64,000 nt of DNA, taken from assembly GCF_013283195.1 (NCBI RefSeq), contig NZ_JABEKT010000006.1:116386-180385 (forward strand). Reading direction: 5' to 3'. This document shows positions 45,740 through 55,626 of this stretch, piece after piece (the first letter of the stretch is position 1; each line of letters begins with the position of its first letter). The DNA is from Ensifer adhaerens. GTDB taxonomy: Bacteria; Pseudomonadota; Alphaproteobacteria; Rhizobiales; Rhizobiaceae. The notes under the pieces were generated by a model that searched no databases, was not told the DNA's origin, and worked only from the letters and a program-made list of their open reading frames with translations. The position numbers and the translations under genes are program-made.

Positions 45740-45808
45740 GGGAAGCTTGGCAAAGTCCAACGCCCTCAACTGTGCCCTTGACCTAAGGTATTGATTTTTT
45801 GAGTAAAA

Positions 45809-45885
45809 TGGCGCACCCGACAGGATTCGAACCTGTGACCTTTGGAATCGGAATCCAACACTCTATCCAGCTGAGCTACGGGTGC
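45809..45885 (-). tRNA. tRNA-Arg (anticodon CCG)
   Basis: 77 nt with encoded CCA. Acceptor arms GCACCCG and CGGGTGC with discriminator G, D-arm AGCTCAGCTGGATAGAGT, anticodon stem TTGGA/TCCAA with loop TTCCGAT giving anticodon CCG (codon CGG), and T-arm with GGTTCGAATCC. The 3' end is duplicated at 44383-44397. Confidence 0.95.
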
Positions 45886-46215
45886 ATCCGTTTGCAGCGA
45901 GGCCGCCGAAGCGGGCTGTGAGCGGTTCATAGCTTAGCTTGCGCGCCGCTTCAATGGTGAAATGACGGAGTTCGCACGGGAATTTGCGAAGGACTGCAAA
46001 TTGCTGCCAGGGCAACGGGTCGAACGGGCCGTTGAACACGTCTCGACAGGTGGCGAGAGGAGGGGCGAGCGTCGCCTTGCGACATGTATCGACGTGCTGC
46101 GCGGGCGAGGGGCGTGTCGCTAGCCCGGGAGGCAGGCAGGGCCTTGCCACGGCTTGCCTTCGCGTCCTCACGCGGTACTTCCCTACTCCGAGGCGGAGCA
46201 CTTAGGCTTCAAAAT
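45886..46215. other. Intergenic region between tRNA-Arg and xylG
   Basis: About 330 bases carrying the tRNA promoter (leftward) and the end of the xyl operon. No gene, repeat or RNA recognised apart from the terminator at 46216-46243. Confidence 0.5.
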
Positions 46216-46243
46216 GAATGGCCCGGCAATTGCCGGGCCATTC
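46216..46243 (-). terminator. Terminator hairpin of xylFHG
   Basis: Perfect 12-bp arms GAATGGCCCGGC / GCCGGGCCATTC with loop AATT, 11 bases past the xylG stop, followed on the - strand by ATTTTGAAG. Very stable stem, short U-tract. Confidence 0.75.
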
Positions 46244-46254
46244 GGTATCTTCTG

Positions 46255-47040
<786 letters not shown>

Positions 47041-47055
47041 TGGTCGGACCCCTTC

Positions 47056-48384
47056 TTACTTGGCACGGGCGCGGTAGATGGTGTCGAGCCAGACGGCGAC
47101 GACAAGAACCACGCCGACGACGATGCGCTGGAACGGACTGTCGATCCCGAGCAGCACCATGCCCGACTGCAGCGATTGCATGACGAGGGCGCCGATCATC
47201 GCGCCGGCGATCGTGCCGACACCGCCGGCAAGCGACGTGCCGCCGATAACAGCGGCTGCGATCGTGTAGAGCTCGTCGAGTTCGCCTTGCGCATTGGTCG
47301 CGGCGTTGAGGCGGGCGGTCGAGATCGCGGCGGCGATGGCGCAAAGCACGCCCATCAGCATGAAGATCTTGACGGTGACCCAGCGGGTCTTGATGCCGGC
47401 AAGTTCGGCTGCCTCAGGGTTTCCGCCGAGTGCAAAGACGTAACGGCCGAAGCGCAGGCGGGTGGCGATGAAGGTCATGACGATGCCGACCGCGATGGCA
47501 ACCAGAACCGGGATGGCGATGCCATGCGAGATCAGGAGACCGCCATCCGGCCAGGCGATGCCGTTGGCGTCAGCATATTTGCGGGCGATGTTGACCGGCC
47601 AGTAATAGTTGTTGGCGATCGCCACGGCACCCATCACCAGGATGCAGCCGAGGATGCCGAGGAAGTATTCAGCCCAGACCGGGCGCAGCGGAAAGCCGAA
47701 GCGCTTGCGTTGTTTGCGTGAGTTAAGGATTGCCCCGACGATGGCGATACAGGCGATGATGCCGACGATCCAGCTGGCTGTCGCGCCGATCGATCCCTCG
47801 GTGCCGCCGCCCATCAGGCGGAAGGTGGAGTTCATCGGCGCGACCGTCTGGCCGCTGGTGACGAACCATGTGGCGCCGCGCCAGACGAGAAGGCCGCCGA
47901 GCGTGACGATGAAGGCCGGCACGTTGAGGAAGGCGATGATCGAACCCTGGAGCGCGCCGATCGCAGCACCGACGGCGATGCCACAGGCGAGCGTGATGAT
48001 CCAGATGGCCGGATGCTCGAGCCCGAGATATTGCGGCAGGACTTTCACCTGCATGACCGCCATGATCATGCCGCAGAAGCCGAGCACGGAGCCGACGGAC
48101 AGATCGATGTTGCGGGTGACGATGATCAGCACCATGCCGGTCGCCATCACGGCGACGGACGAGGTCTGAACCGTCAGGTTCCAAAGGTTTCGCGGCGTCA
48201 GAAATAGCCCGCCGGTCATGATCTCGAAGCCGAGCCAGATGATGGCCAGCGCGCCGACCATGCCGAGCAGGCGGGTGTCGATCTCGGTGGCGCGGAAAAA
48301 GCGCTTCACCGGGTTTTCGTCCGCATTGCGGGCCCGGTTGGCCTGGGTTCTTTGTGTCTGATTGCCCTGTGTGATGTCGGCCAT
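47056..48384 (-). CDS. xylH: Xylose-type ABC transporter permease
   Basis: 442-residue CUT2 permease with ten or more helices (DTRLLGMVGALAIIWLGFEI first). Family region AVMATGMVLIIVTRNIDLSVGSVLGFCGMI and the C-terminal GGTSLAGGVGTIAGAMIGALVMQSLQSGMVLLGIDSPF match XylH/GguB. It is longer than RbsC/FrcC because of an extra loop, as usual for XylH. Start 48384 has GGAAGG upstream. Confidence 0.88.
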   Translation of the reverse strand: MADITQGNQTQRTQANRARNADENPVKRFFRATEIDTRLLGMVGALAIIWLGFEIMTGGLFLTPRNLWNLTVQTSSVAVMATGMVLIIVTRNIDLSVGSVLGFCGMIMAVMQVKVLPQYLGLEHPAIWIITLACGIAVGAAIGALQGSIIAFLNVPAFIVTLGGLLVWRGATWFVTSGQTVAPMNSTFRLMGGGTEGSIGATASWIVGIIACIAIVGAILNSRKQRKRFGFPLRPVWAEYFLGILGCILVMGAVAIANNYYWPVNIARKYADANGIAWPDGGLLISHGIAIPVLVAIAVGIVMTFIATRLRFGRYVFALGGNPEAAELAGIKTRWVTVKIFMLMGVLCAIAAAISTARLNAATNAQGELDELYTIAAAVIGGTSLAGGVGTIAGAMIGALVMQSLQSGMVLLGIDSPFQRIVVGVVLVVAVWLDTIYRARAK

Positions 48385-48555
48385 GGACGTGCCTTCCCCC
48401 CACTCTTTCGTTGATGTCATCGCGTCTGCCGGCACGAAACGGCCGGATGGGACGCGACAAGTCTGATGATGAAGACAGCTGTCGAGCGCTTCTCTCGTTC
48501 GTCAATGCGCGCCCGAAGGTCTTGCCGCATTGTCCGCCCCGGCCGCACCTTGCGC

Positions 48556-48586
48556 AAGCGCCGCAACGGGGTGCGTTGCGGCGCTT
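48556..48586 (-). repeat. Intercistronic hairpin between xylF and xylH
   Basis: Perfect 12-bp arms AAGCGCCGCAAC / GTTGCGGCGCTT with a 7-base loop, no U-tract, in the 237-base xylF-xylH gap. Probably protects the 3' end of a processed xylF mRNA so that binding protein exceeds permease. Confidence 0.65.
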
Positions 48587-48621
48587 GTCAGGAGGTCAGA
48601 GCTCAACCCTGTCCGGGCGGC

Positions 48622-49659
48622 TTACTTGCACGCAGCCACGTCGCCCTTGACGCCCTGGCAGGCTTCGTCCTTGGAGATCCAGCCGGCGTCGATGACGACG
48701 TTGAGGTTCTCCTTGGTGATCGGCAGCGGTGCGAGGAAGACCGACTGCATGGCGACGCCCTTCGGGCCGCCGTTGAAGGCGGTCACACCGGCGATTTCTT
48801 CCATCTTCTTGCCGCTTGCGAGTTCGGCTGCGATCTCAGCTGCACGCTTGCCGAGTTCTCGGCTGTCCTTCCAGACCGAAACGGTCTGGGTGCCGAGGGC
48901 TACGCGGTTGAGAGCGGCCTTGTCGGCGTCCTGGCCGGAGACAGGAACGGAACCGGCGAGGCCCTGTGCGTCGAGGGCTGCGATCGCGCCGCCGGCGGTG
49001 CCGTCGTTGGAAGCGACGACCGCATCGACCTTGTTGTCGTTGGCGGTCAGGAACTGCTCCATGTTCTTCTGGGCATTTTCCGGCTTCCAGCCGTCGGTAT
49101 AGGCTTCACCGACATTCTTGATCTTGCCGGCGTCGACGGCTTCCTTCAGCACTTCCATCTGTCCGGAGAACAGGAAGTCGGCGTTCGGGTCGGCAGACGA
49201 GCCCTTGATGAAGACATAGTTGCCTTCCGGCTTGACCTTGAACACTTCGCGAGCCTGCATGCGGCCCACTTCCTTGTTGTCGAAGGTGATGTAGAAGGCG
49301 GCCGGGTTTTCGATCAGGCGGTCGTAACCGACAACCGGAATGCCTTCTGCGGCAGCCTTTTCAATGGCCGGCCCGATGGCGTCGCTGTCCTGCGCCAGCA
49401 CGATCAGAGCGTTGGCGCCCTGGGCGATCAGCGACTCGACGTCGGTCAGCTGCTTGGCAGCGGAAGACTGTGCGTCGGCGGAAATGTACTTGTCGCCGGA
49501 TGCCTCAAGCGCTGCCTTGATGGCGGCTTCGTCGGTTTTCCAACGCTCTTCCTGGAAGTTGGACCAGGAAACGCCGACCACCAGGTCCTTGGCGATCGCG
49601 GCGGAATGCATCGACGCGATGATGGCAGCCCCTGCCATCAGCTTCAAAACGGTTTTCAT
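48622..49659 (-). CDS. xylF: D-xylose ABC transporter substrate-binding protein
   Basis: 345-residue periplasmic protein. Signal peptide [23 protein letters not shown], then the XylF start [20 protein letters not shown], with [31 protein letters not shown] and [16 protein letters not shown] as ligand-site segments. Start 49659 is preceded by GGGAGG. The divergent ROK regulator and shared palindromes strengthen the xylose assignment. Confidence 0.9.
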   Translation of the reverse strand: MKTVLKLMAGAAIIASMHSAAIAKDLVVGVSWSNFQEERWKTDEAAIKAALEASGDKYISADAQSSAAKQLTDVESLIAQGANALIVLAQDSDAIGPAIEKAAAEGIPVVGYDRLIENPAAFYITFDNKEVGRMQAREVFKVKPEGNYVFIKGSSADPNADFLFSGQMEVLKEAVDAGKIKNVGEAYTDGWKPENAQKNMEQFLTANDNKVDAVVASNDGTAGGAIAALDAQGLAGSVPVSGQDADKAALNRVALGTQTVSVWKDSRELGKRAAEIAAELASGKKMEEIAGVTAFNGGPKGVAMQSVFLAPLPITKENLNVVIDAGWISKDEACQGVKGDVAACK

Positions 49660-49763
49660 TTCATCCTCCCGAGTGGCGGCCGGCTGAGCGTGCGAACCTC
49701 CCGCACCATCCTCGACCAGCCTTGCAACGCTGTCGAAATGCCACCGTAACATCGTTCGGCTTT

Positions 49764-49786
49764 ATTTTCTCGACAGTCGAGAAAAT
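49764..49786. promoter_or_regulatory. Palindromic operator O1, xylF side
   Basis: Perfect 11-bp arms ATTTTCTCGAC / GTCGAGAAAAT around a single A. 105 bases upstream of xylF. Likely XylR (ROK) binding site, as the same sequence recurs near xylR. Confidence 0.8.
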
Positions 49787-50098
49787 GAATGTCAGAGAAT
49801 CCCGGACCTGTCAACACGGGCAACCCGGTTGCATTCGACGCCTGGATGCACCGACGCGCAGTGCGCACAACCGCAGCGTCACAAGGGAATGTGTGGTCCC
49901 GCGGCCAGTCGGAAAAGGATTGTCGTGTCATTTCAACCAACGCCCGGGGCGATCTCCGGGAAGGTTCCGGGTGGCTTGTCCGTTGGCTCGGTGGGTTTTG
50001 CCCGGCGACCGTGCAATGCAACTTGCGGCAAGACCTCTCCTGTCGACGCCGAACAGCGCGATTGCGATTGCCTGGCTCGCGAAATGGCCTGTGGATTA

Positions 50099-50117
50099 TT
50101 TCTCGACAGTCGAGAAA
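50099..50117. promoter_or_regulatory. Palindromic operator O2, xylR side
   Basis: TTTCTCGAC-A-GTCGAGAAA, the 19-bp core of O1, 118 bases upstream of xylR and 331 bases from O1 centre to centre. Suggests autoregulation or DNA looping by a dimeric ROK repressor. Confidence 0.8.
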
Positions 50118-50234
50118 ATCAGTGGCAGAGATTGGCAAGGCTATCGACAAGGCCGTCAGCGCCTTGCTTCGCCGCACGGCAGATGCTTTGGGAGGGCATG
50201 TGTTCGAAGGACCCGCCACCGGCAAGGACGTATG

Positions 50235-51446
50235 ATGCTGACCAAGTCCAGCACTGAGCTCGTGCGTCAGCAAAACAGCGCCCTGGTTCTTGCCGCGCTC
50301 AGGCGTGCCCGCAATCTTTCCCATACGGAGATTTCTGCTGCGACCGGGCTTGCGTCTGCGACCGTTTCGGCGATCACGGCCGAGCTCGAGCGGGCAGGCG
50401 TCATCGCCAAGGCGGAACAGCAGGTGCAGGGCGGGCGTGGGCGTCCACGTGTGCTGTTCACGCCGCGCCGTGACTGCGGCTATGTCATCGTCGTGCGCAT
50501 CTCTTCCGATGTGGTGCAATATTCGCTGACCGATTACGGCGGCACGCTGCTCGACCGTTTCGAAGAGAGCCGCAATCACGACCAGCGCGGCACATCCGCC
50601 TTCGCGCAGATCTTCGTCGATGCGCTGGAGCGCTTGCTGCAGCGTTCGCGCCTGACGCGTGACCGTGTGCTTGCCGTCTCCATCAGCAGCAAGGGTCTGG
50701 TTGATGTCGACAACGACGCGGCGCGTCTGCTCTGGTCGCCGGTCTTCGGCAGCGAACAACTCGACTTTGCCGCACTGCTTGCCCCGGAATGGCGGGCGAA
50801 GGTGATGCTCAACAATGAGACCTTGCTGGTGGCGCAGGCGCTGGCTGCGGAAGCGGAACGCGCGCCAGAGGCCGGTTTCCGATCGCTTGCCGCCATCTCG
50901 CTCGGCCACAGCATCGGCCTCGGTGTTGCCCGCAAGGGCAGGTTCGGCGAGATCGACGTGACGGCGCCAAACTTCGGGCACATGCTGCATGCGCCATCGG
51001 CGGGATTGTGCCGGTGCGGCGCCTATGGCTGCATCGAAGCGGCCGCCGGGTTCTACGGCATCCTTCGAGCAGCTTTCGAAGTGCCGCCCGACACGATCCC
51101 GGCAAAGTTCGTGCCGATCGCCGAGATGGACAAGATCGCGGCGAGTGCGCGCCAGGGGCATCGGATGGCGGGCTATGCCTTTCGACAGGCGGGTCTTGCT
51201 CTCGGCAACGGCATATCGCGCATGCTCAGTCTTTACGAGCGCATGCCGATCTACGTCACCGGCCCCGGGACGCGCTACTTCGATCTGCTGCAGGGTGGGT
51301 TGATGGAGGGTGTGTCCCAGTCACTCCAGCTCCGACTTCAGGGGCCACCCGAAATATCTGTTGTGCTCGACGAGCAACGGCTCGTTTTCGACGGACATCT
51401 CGAGCGCGCCTTGGGCGTGATCGATAGCGAGATCGCCACGGCCTGA
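50235..51446 (+). CDS. xylR: ROK family transcriptional repressor (XylR-like)
   Basis: 403 residues. N-terminal winged HTH (about 12-65: NSALVLAALRRARNLSHTEI, SAATGLASATVSAITAELER) and C-terminal ROK domain with the zinc-site Cys cluster CRCGAYGC and His in FGHMLH, but without kinase residues expected in ROK glucokinases. Divergent from xylFHG. Start at 50235 has AAGG seven bases upstream; ATG 50232 is adjacent. Confidence 0.88.
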   Translation: MLTKSSTELVRQQNSALVLAALRRARNLSHTEISAATGLASATVSAITAELERAGVIAKAEQQVQGGRGRPRVLFTPRRDCGYVIVVRISSDVVQYSLTDYGGTLLDRFEESRNHDQRGTSAFAQIFVDALERLLQRSRLTRDRVLAVSISSKGLVDVDNDAARLLWSPVFGSEQLDFAALLAPEWRAKVMLNNETLLVAQALAAEAERAPEAGFRSLAAISLGHSIGLGVARKGRFGEIDVTAPNFGHMLHAPSAGLCRCGAYGCIEAAAGFYGILRAAFEVPPDTIPAKFVPIAEMDKIAASARQGHRMAGYAFRQAGLALGNGISRMLSLYERMPIYVTGPGTRYFDLLQGGLMEGVSQSLQLRLQGPPEISVVLDEQRLVFDGHLERALGVIDSEIATA

Positions 51447-51577
51447 CTGGCGCGCGCGTGAGGCGCGGGTTGAGACAACCATTCTTGGGGTTGTATCAAG
51501 GGCGAACAAGCACGCTAATGCAATTTACGGTTATTTAGCAACTCCTTGTCAATGTGGTGTTGACGCGGGAGACGATC

Positions 51578-53944
51578 ATGTTTTCAGTGATTGCATGCAT
51601 ACGCGATGACCACGATTGGCGTCTGGTGCTGGTGGCTGCCGTGGTTTGCCTGGCCGGCTGTGTGGCTACCATGCTGTTGCTGCTGCGTGCCCAGCGAAGT
51701 GAAGGCAACCAGCGCGATCTCTGGGTCGCCGCCAGTGGTGTTGCCTGCGGCATCGGCGTCTGGGCCACCCATTTCATTGCCATGCTTGCCTATGATGGCG
51801 GGATGACGGTTTCCTACGGCGCCTCCGGGACAGCGCTCTCGATTGCGGTCGCCGTCGCGGCTGCCTGGGTCGCGTTCACGGTCGGGCTCGGTGCACGCTC
51901 GCATTACGCGCTTGCGTCAAGCGGCGTCATCCTGGGTGTCGGCATCGCCGCCATGCACTATACCGGCATGCAGGCGCTCGAGATGCCCGGTCACATCGTC
52001 TACGACACCAGATTCACAGCCTTCGCCATCGTTGCCGGTACCTTGCTGGCATCAGCAGCGCTTCATGCCTTTCATGTGTTGCGCAATGTCCGCCGGCTGG
52101 TGGTTTCGACACTGCTGCTCGTCATCGCCATCTGCGTCCTCCATTTCACGTCGATGAGCGGCGTGACGCTGGTGCCGGCGCCGGATATCCCGGCAACCGA
52201 TGTCATCCATCCCGCCTGGCTTGCCGGTGGGGTCATCGCTGCCTCGACGATGCTGATCATCCTGGCCTTCGGCGCGGTGTTCGTCGACCGCCATCTGACA
52301 GACCTGCGCGGCCTTGCCAATGCGTCGCTGGAAGGCATGGCCATCGTGCATGAAGGCCGCATCATCGACGCGAATGAACGCTTCGCACGCTTGGCGGGCT
52401 GCAAGGTTCCCGAGCTTGTCGCCAGAGATCCCGCAGACATTTTCGCCTTCGGCAAGGAAGGGCTGGAGGGCCATCATCGCGGCGACGGCCCGGGGGAGGT
52501 CGACCTGGTCGATGTGGCCGGGCAGTCCGTTCCTGTCGAGTTCACGTGCCGGACGATCGAATATCGCGGGCGCGAATGCGAGGTGATCTTCGTGCGCGAT
52601 CTGAGCGCGCGCAAGGAAGCAGAACGCACCATCGAGCATCTGGCGCACCACGATGCCCTGACCGATCTTCCCAACCGCGGTTTCTTCGACCTTCGCCTTG
52701 GCCAGGCCATGGCGGCGGCGGCGGCGAAGGACGAGCACCTCGCCATCCTCTGCCTCGACCTTGATCGGTTCAAGGCGGTCAACGACATCTTCGGCCACGG
52801 CGAAGGTGATCGCATCCTCAAGAAGGTTGCCGACATCCTGCGCAAGGCGGTCGGCGAGGGGGATACCGTCGCCCGGCTGGGCGGTGACGAGTTTGCCATC
52901 CTTCAGGTCGGGGGCGAGCAACCGGAGGCCGCCCGTCACCTGACTGACCGCATCCTGACGTTTTTTGCCGCGGAGATGGATACGAACCGCGATCCGACCG
53001 CCGTTGGCGTCAGCATCGGTGCCGCGATCTACCCGATCGACGGCGACACCGCCGACCGACTGCGCAACAACGCCGATACCGCTCTCTACCGCGCCAAACA
53101 ATCCGGCAAGGGGATTGCCTGCTTCTTCGATACGGAGATGGACGAAGCCGTGCGCACCCGCCGGCAGATTGAAAACGACTTGCGTCACGCCGTGCTTCGG
53201 CGGCAACTCTTCCTTGAATATCAACCCATTGTCGATCTGCGTGGCGACCGGGTTCTGGGCTATGAAGCGCTGTTGCGCTGGATGCACCCCGAGCGTGGCC
53301 TGATCAGTCCCGATGTCTTCATCCCCATTGCCGAGCAAAGCGGTTCGATCATCCAGATCGGCGAATGGGTGCTGGAGCAGGCCTGCAGGGAGGCGGCGAA
53401 ATGGAACGAGCCCTTGCCGGTGTCGGTCAATATCTCGCCGGTGCAGTTCCTGCTTCCCAATCTGTTCGACCAGATCTTCGGCATCCTGCGGCGCACGGGG
53501 TTGGAGCCGCGCAGGCTGGAGCTGGAGATCACCGAGGCTGCGCTTCTGCACAATCGCGAAGATGTCCTTGCCACCCTCGGACGGCTGCGCATCCACGGGG
53601 TTCACATCGTCATGGACGACTTCGGAACCGGGCATTCCTCCCTCAGCAACCTGCAGACCTTCCCGTTCGACAAGCTGAAGATCGATTGCAGCTTTACGGC
53701 CCTGATAGACAAGGACCCTTCAGCGCACGCCATCGTCAGGGCGATCATCGCGCTTGGTAACAGCCTCAACCTGCCTGTCGTGACCGAGGGCGTGGAAACG
53801 GAGCGGCAAAGACAGATCCTGGTCGAAGAAGGCTGCCTGCAGGTCCAGGGGTTTCTGACCGGCAGGCCCGGAGTTGCGCCCAGCACCGGGCAGGAGGAAC
53901 AGGCGCGCGAGTGGGCGACTGAGGCGCTGCGCGCCGACGGTTGA
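51578..53944 (+). CDS. MHYT-PAS-GGDEF-EAL membrane signalling protein
   Basis: 788 residues. Seven-helix MHYT sensor (about 1-245) with repeats ATHFIAML, MHYTGM and LHFTSM, proposed to bind copper for sensing oxygen, CO or NO. Then a PAS domain (about 252-360), GGDEF domain (about 365-525) with intact RLGGDEFAIL, and EAL domain (about 545-780) with GYEALLRWMHP and DDFGTGHSSL. Both cyclase and phosphodiesterase signatures look complete, so the net c-di-GMP effect is unclear. ATG 51578 has GGGAGA upstream; an earlier GTG frame is less likely. Confidence 0.9.
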   Translation: MFSVIACIRDDHDWRLVLVAAVVCLAGCVATMLLLLRAQRSEGNQRDLWVAASGVACGIGVWATHFIAMLAYDGGMTVSYGASGTALSIAVAVAAAWVAFTVGLGARSHYALASSGVILGVGIAAMHYTGMQALEMPGHIVYDTRFTAFAIVAGTLLASAALHAFHVLRNVRRLVVSTLLLVIAICVLHFTSMSGVTLVPAPDIPATDVIHPAWLAGGVIAASTMLIILAFGAVFVDRHLTDLRGLANASLEGMAIVHEGRIIDANERFARLAGCKVPELVARDPADIFAFGKEGLEGHHRGDGPGEVDLVDVAGQSVPVEFTCRTIEYRGRECEVIFVRDLSARKEAERTIEHLAHHDALTDLPNRGFFDLRLGQAMAAAAAKDEHLAILCLDLDRFKAVNDIFGHGEGDRILKKVADILRKAVGEGDTVARLGGDEFAILQVGGEQPEAARHLTDRILTFFAAEMDTNRDPTAVGVSIGAAIYPIDGDTADRLRNNADTALYRAKQSGKGIACFFDTEMDEAVRTRRQIENDLRHAVLRRQLFLEYQPIVDLRGDRVLGYEALLRWMHPERGLISPDVFIPIAEQSGSIIQIGEWVLEQACREAAKWNEPLPVSVNISPVQFLLPNLFDQIFGILRRTGLEPRRLELEITEAALLHNREDVLATLGRLRIHGVHIVMDDFGTGHSSLSNLQTFPFDKLKIDCSFTALIDKDPSAHAIVRAIIALGNSLNLPVVTEGVETERQRQILVEEGCLQVQGFLTGRPGVAPSTGQEEQAREWATEALRADG

Positions 53945-53955
53945 AGCGGTAGCCC

Positions 53956-53993
53956 GGAAATGCAAACGGCCGAGCGCAATGCGCCCGGCCGTT
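53956..53993 (-). terminator. Terminator of the inositol dehydrogenase gene
   Basis: Arms AACGGCC (53965-53971) and GGCCGTT (53987-53993) with extended inner pairing, followed on the - strand by TTTGCATTT. It lies between the convergent GGDEF-EAL and idhA genes and may serve both. Confidence 0.7.
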
Positions 53994-54016
53994 CGATTCT
54001 GGGGCTTGCCTGCGCC

Positions 54017-55009
54017 TTAACCGACGCTGATCTGGCGCTTTTCCACGACCGACTTTACCGCCGCATCGGCAAGTGCAAGCGCCGCGAGGCCATCCTTGCC
54101 CGAAGGGGTGATTTCGGTGCCCTTTTCGATCGCGGAGATGAAGCTTTCGATCTCATTGGCATAGGCTTCGGTATAGCGGGTCATGAAGAAGTCATGCAGC
54201 GGCGGGCGGGTGTAACCGTCGCCATTGGCGATCTCGATCGAAACCGGGCGCTGGTTCTCAGCCGAGACGACGCCCTTGGAGCCATGAACCTCGATGCGCT
54301 GGTCATAACCGTAGGTGGCGCGGCGCGAGTTGGAGATGATCGCCTGCTTGCCGGATGCGGTCTGCAGGATGACCGATACGCTGTCGTAGTCGCCGGCTTC
54401 GCCGATTGCCTTGTCGACGAGCACGGCTGCGGTCGCCGTGACCGATACCGGCTCTTCACCCAGCAGGAAGCGCGCCATGTCGAAGTCGTGGATGGTCATG
54501 TCGCGGAAGATGCCGCCAGAGCGCTTGATGTAATCGACCGGCGGCGCGCCGGGGTCGCGCGAGGTGATCGTCACCATCTCGACATCGCCAATCTTGCCGG
54601 CGTCGATGGCCTTGCGAACGGCCATGAAATGCGGGTCGAAGCGACGGTTGAAGCCAACCATCAGCTTGCCCTTCGTCTCGGCCACCACCTTCATGCAGGC
54701 CCGGACGCGATCGACGTCGAGATCAATGGGCTTTTCGCAGAAGATTGCCTTGCCGGCGCGGGCGAAACGCTCGATCAGGTCGGCATGGGTGTCGGTCGGC
54801 GTGCAGATGACGACGGCGTCGATGTCGGCCGACTTTTCGATCGCCTCGATGGTGCGGACTTCGCAGCCATAGGCCTTGGCAATGGCGTCGGCAGCCGCCG
54901 GGAAGGCATCGGCCACGGCGACGAGCACGGCATCGGGATTGCCGCTGACGGCCTTTGCGTGAACCTTGCCGATGCGTCCGGCGCCCAGAAGACCAAATCT
55001 CACTGTCAT
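54017..55009 (-). CDS. idhA: myo-Inositol 2-dehydrogenase
   Basis: 330-residue Gfo/Idh/MocA enzyme (also called iolG). Rossmann motif FGLLGAGRIGKVHAKAVSG, VICTPTDTHADLIERFARAGKAIFCEKPIDLD with the catalytic Lys, and the inositol dehydrogenase signature GGIFRDMTIHDFDMARFLLG with the catalytic Asp and His. Oxidises myo-inositol to scyllo-inosose with NAD. Stands alone; the other iol genes are not in the window. An IolR-like site lies upstream. Confidence 0.92.
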   Translation of the reverse strand: MTVRFGLLGAGRIGKVHAKAVSGNPDAVLVAVADAFPAAADAIAKAYGCEVRTIEAIEKSADIDAVVICTPTDTHADLIERFARAGKAIFCEKPIDLDVDRVRACMKVVAETKGKLMVGFNRRFDPHFMAVRKAIDAGKIGDVEMVTITSRDPGAPPVDYIKRSGGIFRDMTIHDFDMARFLLGEEPVSVTATAAVLVDKAIGEAGDYDSVSVILQTASGKQAIISNSRRATYGYDQRIEVHGSKGVVSAENQRPVSIEIANGDGYTRPPLHDFFMTRYTEAYANEIESFISAIEKGTEITPSGKDGLAALALADAAVKSVVEKRQISVG

Positions 55010-55364
55010 CTCTGTCTCTCTCGAAATCCGGTCCGTGACCGGGAAGGTGCGTGATGATCAGCGCTCATCGCGCAAAGGCGCCGCGGAAGGGCAATTCCAC
55101 GAATCGGTTGCAAGGCGTCTGGCGGTACTGTTGCGCAAGCGGATGGCGCGCGCGTTCCTCTCCCTCGCTCGACCCTTTCCCCGTGCGGCGCGTCGCGCTG
55201 TCTGTTCGGAATGAAATGGCCGATGAAATTATTTTCGGAATTTTTATTCTATTTTGGTGGCGTTCGTCAAGGGCGTGCCGCGGCCGCGGGCTTGCGGCGG
55301 CGGGTGCATTTCCCCTACAAGACATCCTTTGCCGATCACAAGCGCATGACAGCCAGAGGACAGG
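55010..55364. other. idhA upstream region
   Basis: 355 bases without a credible gene, containing an AT-rich stretch (55205-55255) and an IolR-like element (55237-55250). It must hold the idhA promoter and that of the rightward small-protein gene. Confidence 0.5.
55237..55250. promoter_or_regulatory. IolR (RpiR-type) operator candidate of idhA
   Basis: GGAA-TTTTTA-TTCT, one mismatch from the GGAA-N6-TTCC motif associated with IolR control of inositol genes in Sinorhizobium. It is more than 220 bases from the idhA ATG, which is far for a simple operator. Confidence 0.4.
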
Positions 55365-55619
55365 ATGATCAAACTCATCGACCCGGACCACGCCTTTTAC
55401 CGTCCCTTGTGGCGCCGGATCCTGATTTTCCTGGTCTGCGCCGGATGGGCGGCGCTTGAATTCTATCACGATCAACCGTTCTTCAGCATCATTGCGCTCG
55501 CGATCGCCGCCTATGTCGGCTCTTCGCTGCTGCTCTTCTACAAGCCGACCGACAAGGTTGCAGGCGCCGAGAGTACTGCGTCAAAGGACGAAACGCCCAA
55601 GGCTGACAACGACGCGTGA
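55365..55619 (+). CDS. Small two-helix inner-membrane protein
   Basis: 84 residues: short N-terminus (MIKLIDPDHAFYRPLWRR), two hydrophobic helices (ILIFLVCAGWAALEF and FFSIIALAIAAYVGSSLLLFY), and an acidic disordered tail. Resembles the short membrane proteins often annotated DUF3329, but the match is weak. ATG is preceded by GAGGACAGG. Function unknown. Confidence 0.7.
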   Translation: MIKLIDPDHAFYRPLWRRILIFLVCAGWAALEFYHDQPFFSIIALAIAAYVGSSLLLFYKPTDKVAGAESTASKDETPKADNDA

Positions 55620-55626
55620 GCGACAG

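Larger units (their letters stand above)
44398..45808. mobile_element. Relic integrated element between att-like repeats at tRNA-Arg
   Basis: About 1.4 kb enclosed by 15-bp direct repeats of the tRNA 3' end. Composition is visibly more AT-rich than the flanks. Cargo: a broken DUF805-SHOCT gene (44657-45277) and an IS630-like remnant (45554-45739). No integrase remains, so it is a remnant of a larger element or a non-autonomous insertion. 44398-44656 and 45278-45553 hold no intact gene; a short leftward open stretch ending at 44506 (KLSDQVPPTVDLVLP) looks protein-like but is not recognised. Confidence 0.6.
49660..50234. other. xylF-xylR divergent intergenic region
   Basis: 575 bases without a credible gene although open frames cross it. 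It contains two copies of a long palindrome (49764-49786 and 50099-50117), one near each gene. Nothing else recognised. Confidence 0.6.

Noticed and set aside
45254..45781. A 175-codon rightward frame opposite the IS630-like fragment
   Set aside because: No domain, Cys/Arg-rich composition, and the leftward strand explains the sequence better.
49722..50234. N-terminal extension of the ROK regulator over the xylF-xylR region
   Set aside because: The extension crosses both palindromic operators and lacks HTH similarity; the ATG at 50235 with AAGG and the HTH directly after it is the natural start.
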